A DNA stretch of 64,000 bases from an uncultured Tateyamaria sp. GTDB lineage: Bacteria; Pseudomonadota; Alphaproteobacteria; Rhodobacterales; Rhodobacteraceae. The notes below the pieces were generated by a model. That model searched no databases and was not told the origin of the DNA. It saw nothing but the letters and a program-made list of their open reading frames with translations. Both the position numbers and the translations under genes were made by a program. Positions 63,313 to 64,000 of the stretch are shown one piece after another (position 1 is the stretch's first letter; each line of letters begins with the position of its first letter). The DNA lies in assembly GCF_947497045.1 (NCBI RefSeq), contig NZ_CANMEU010000002.1, positions 62,001 to 126,000 on the forward strand, read 5' to 3'.

Positions 63313-64000
63313 ATGAATTTGAGACCAGACCCCACATTTCACCCAAGCCCCAAAATGGCCATGGAGGCCCCGGTCGAGACCTTGGCATTTACGCTGATGC
63401 TCAGCCCCGATGGCACCAAACCCGATGGGCTGGCCGTTGTCGATGTTGACCCGAAATCAGACAGTTACGGGCAGATCGTGCACGAACTCTATGTGCCCAA
63501 CCTCGGCGACGAATTTCACCACTTCGGCTGGAACGCCTGTTCTTCGTCGCTTTCGCCGCTGACGGGCCATGCCTTTCTCGAACGGCGTTACCTGATCATT
63601 CCGGGCATCCGGTCCTCGCGCATCTACATCATCGACGTGAAGGACCCGCGCGATGCCAAGATCCACAAGATCATCGAACCCGAAGAGTTGATGGCCAAGA
63701 CGGGTTATTCCCGCCCCCACACGATCCATTGCGGCCCCGAAGGCATCTATGTCTCGACCCTTGGCGGTGGTGGCGCGGATGGCACTGACGGCCCGCCCGG
63801 CATCTTCATCATGGATTGTCAGACATTTGAAATCCAGGGCCGCTACGAGATGGATCGCGGCATTCAGGACAAGCATTATGATTTCTGGTGGAACCTGCCG
63901 CGCGATTACATGGTGAGTTCCGAATGGGGTCTGCCGCCGCAATTCGAAAACGGTGTGGTGGCCGAGGATTTGCTCTCCAACAAGTACGGGCACACGATCC
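63313..64000 (+). CDS. Selenium-binding protein / methanethiol oxidase, 3' end outside the window
   Basis: The first 229 codons of a SBP56-family beta-propeller enzyme. FHHFGWNACSSSLS corresponds to the selenium-binding Cys region of SELENBP1 (Cys at about residue 70), and RPHTIHCGPEGIYVSTLG and KHYDFWWN follow. Bacterial members (MtoX) oxidise methanethiol to formaldehyde, sulfide and hydrogen peroxide and need copper. AGGGAGGA precedes the ATG, 52 bp after gntR, so both are probably one transcript. It lies opposite the dmdA operon, whose pathway yields methanethiol. Confidence 0.85.
   Translation, partial: MNLRPDPTFHPSPKMAMEAPVETLAFTLMLSPDGTKPDGLAVVDVDPKSDSYGQIVHELYVPNLGDEFHHFGWNACSSSLSPLTGHAFLERRYLIIPGIRSSRIYIIDVKDPRDAKIHKIIEPEELMAKTGYSRPHTIHCGPEGIYVSTLGGGGADGTDGPPGIFIMDCQTFEIQGRYEMDRGIQDKHYDFWWNLPRDYMVSSEWGLPPQFENGVVAEDLLSNKYGHTI

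Noticed and set aside
1-64000. CRISPR arrays, insertion sequences, prophage or toxin-antitoxin genes
   Set aside because: No regularly spaced repeats, transposase or phage genes were found on either strand.

Overview
The window looks like a chromosomal segment from a marine alphaproteobacterium of the Roseobacter group (Rhodobacteraceae). The basis is gene content and arrangement: a DMSP demethylase (DmdA) next to an AcuI-type reductase, an HpsN/ComDE sulfonate cluster, a TrgA/TrgB tellurite-resistance pair beside cfa, photolyase and cysK, a rhizobial/rhodobacterial style chemotaxis operon, and GC-rich coding DNA with many ATGA/TGATG stop-start overlaps. No insertion sequence, prophage or CRISPR array was seen. 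One tRNA gene (Ser, anticodon GGA) is present.

Region 1 (1-14.4 kb) is a surface-polysaccharide locus. A minus-strand block holds the CDP-3,6-dideoxyhexose genes (rfbF, rfbG and the start of rfbH), a GT-C membrane glycosyltransferase, a GtrA-like protein, a PglA-like GT4 glycosyltransferase and a PglF/CapD-like nucleotide-sugar 4,6-dehydratase. After an AT-rich gap of about 0.9 kb, a plus-strand block encodes a PglC-like phosphoglycosyl transferase, a sugar N-formyltransferase, a PIG-L deacetylase and a DegT aminotransferase. UDP-glucuronate 4-epimerase and UDP-glucose dehydrogenase follow on the minus strand. Together these suggest a lipid-linked glycan with formamido and uronic sugars.

Region 2 (14.6-22.0 kb) is a complete phosphate regulon, phoR, pstS, pstC, pstA, pstB, phoU, phoB, with a three-repeat PHO box upstream of pstS. 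Region 3 (22-34 kb) is mostly housekeeping: a Cys/Met-type PLP enzyme, a tautomerase, a gamma-carbonic-anhydrase-like protein, gmk, yicC, a PAS protein, class II DAHP synthase, a GlxA-type regulator, rlmE and ppx/gppA. It ends with a one-carbon trio: virulence-factor-domain protein, methylenetetrahydrofolate reductase-like protein and methyltetrahydrofolate methyltransferase.

Region 4 (34.3-40.7 kb) is a chemotaxis locus: STAS/CheS-like, cheY1, cheA, cheW, cheR, cheY2 and a small protein carrying a CheZ-like DxxxQ motif, facing cheB-cheD. Region 5 (40.9-44.3 kb) is a sulfonate (dihydroxypropanesulfonate) catabolic cluster: hpsN, a zinc alcohol dehydrogenase and comDE. Region 6 (44.6-55.7 kb) has tRNA-Ser, alaX, a large MscS channel, cysK, trgB, trgA, cfa, a photolyase with an ECF-sigma-like promoter, a class V aminotransferase, a small lipoprotein and an orphan CutA/YqfO-like protein.

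Region 7 (55.7-64 kb) is the most interesting. It contains a BCCT transporter, a HIT protein, acuI, and dmdA tightly coupled to DinB, DUF1326 and DUF2182 genes. Divergent from these are a GntR regulator and a selenium-binding-protein/methanethiol oxidase gene cut by the window end. DmdA starts the route from DMSP towards methanethiol and methanethiol oxidase removes that product. The Cys- and Met-rich DUF1326/DUF2182 pair may supply the oxidase with copper; this last point is inference. The MetF/MtrH-like genes and cysK elsewhere in the window could in principle use the methyl and sulfide products.
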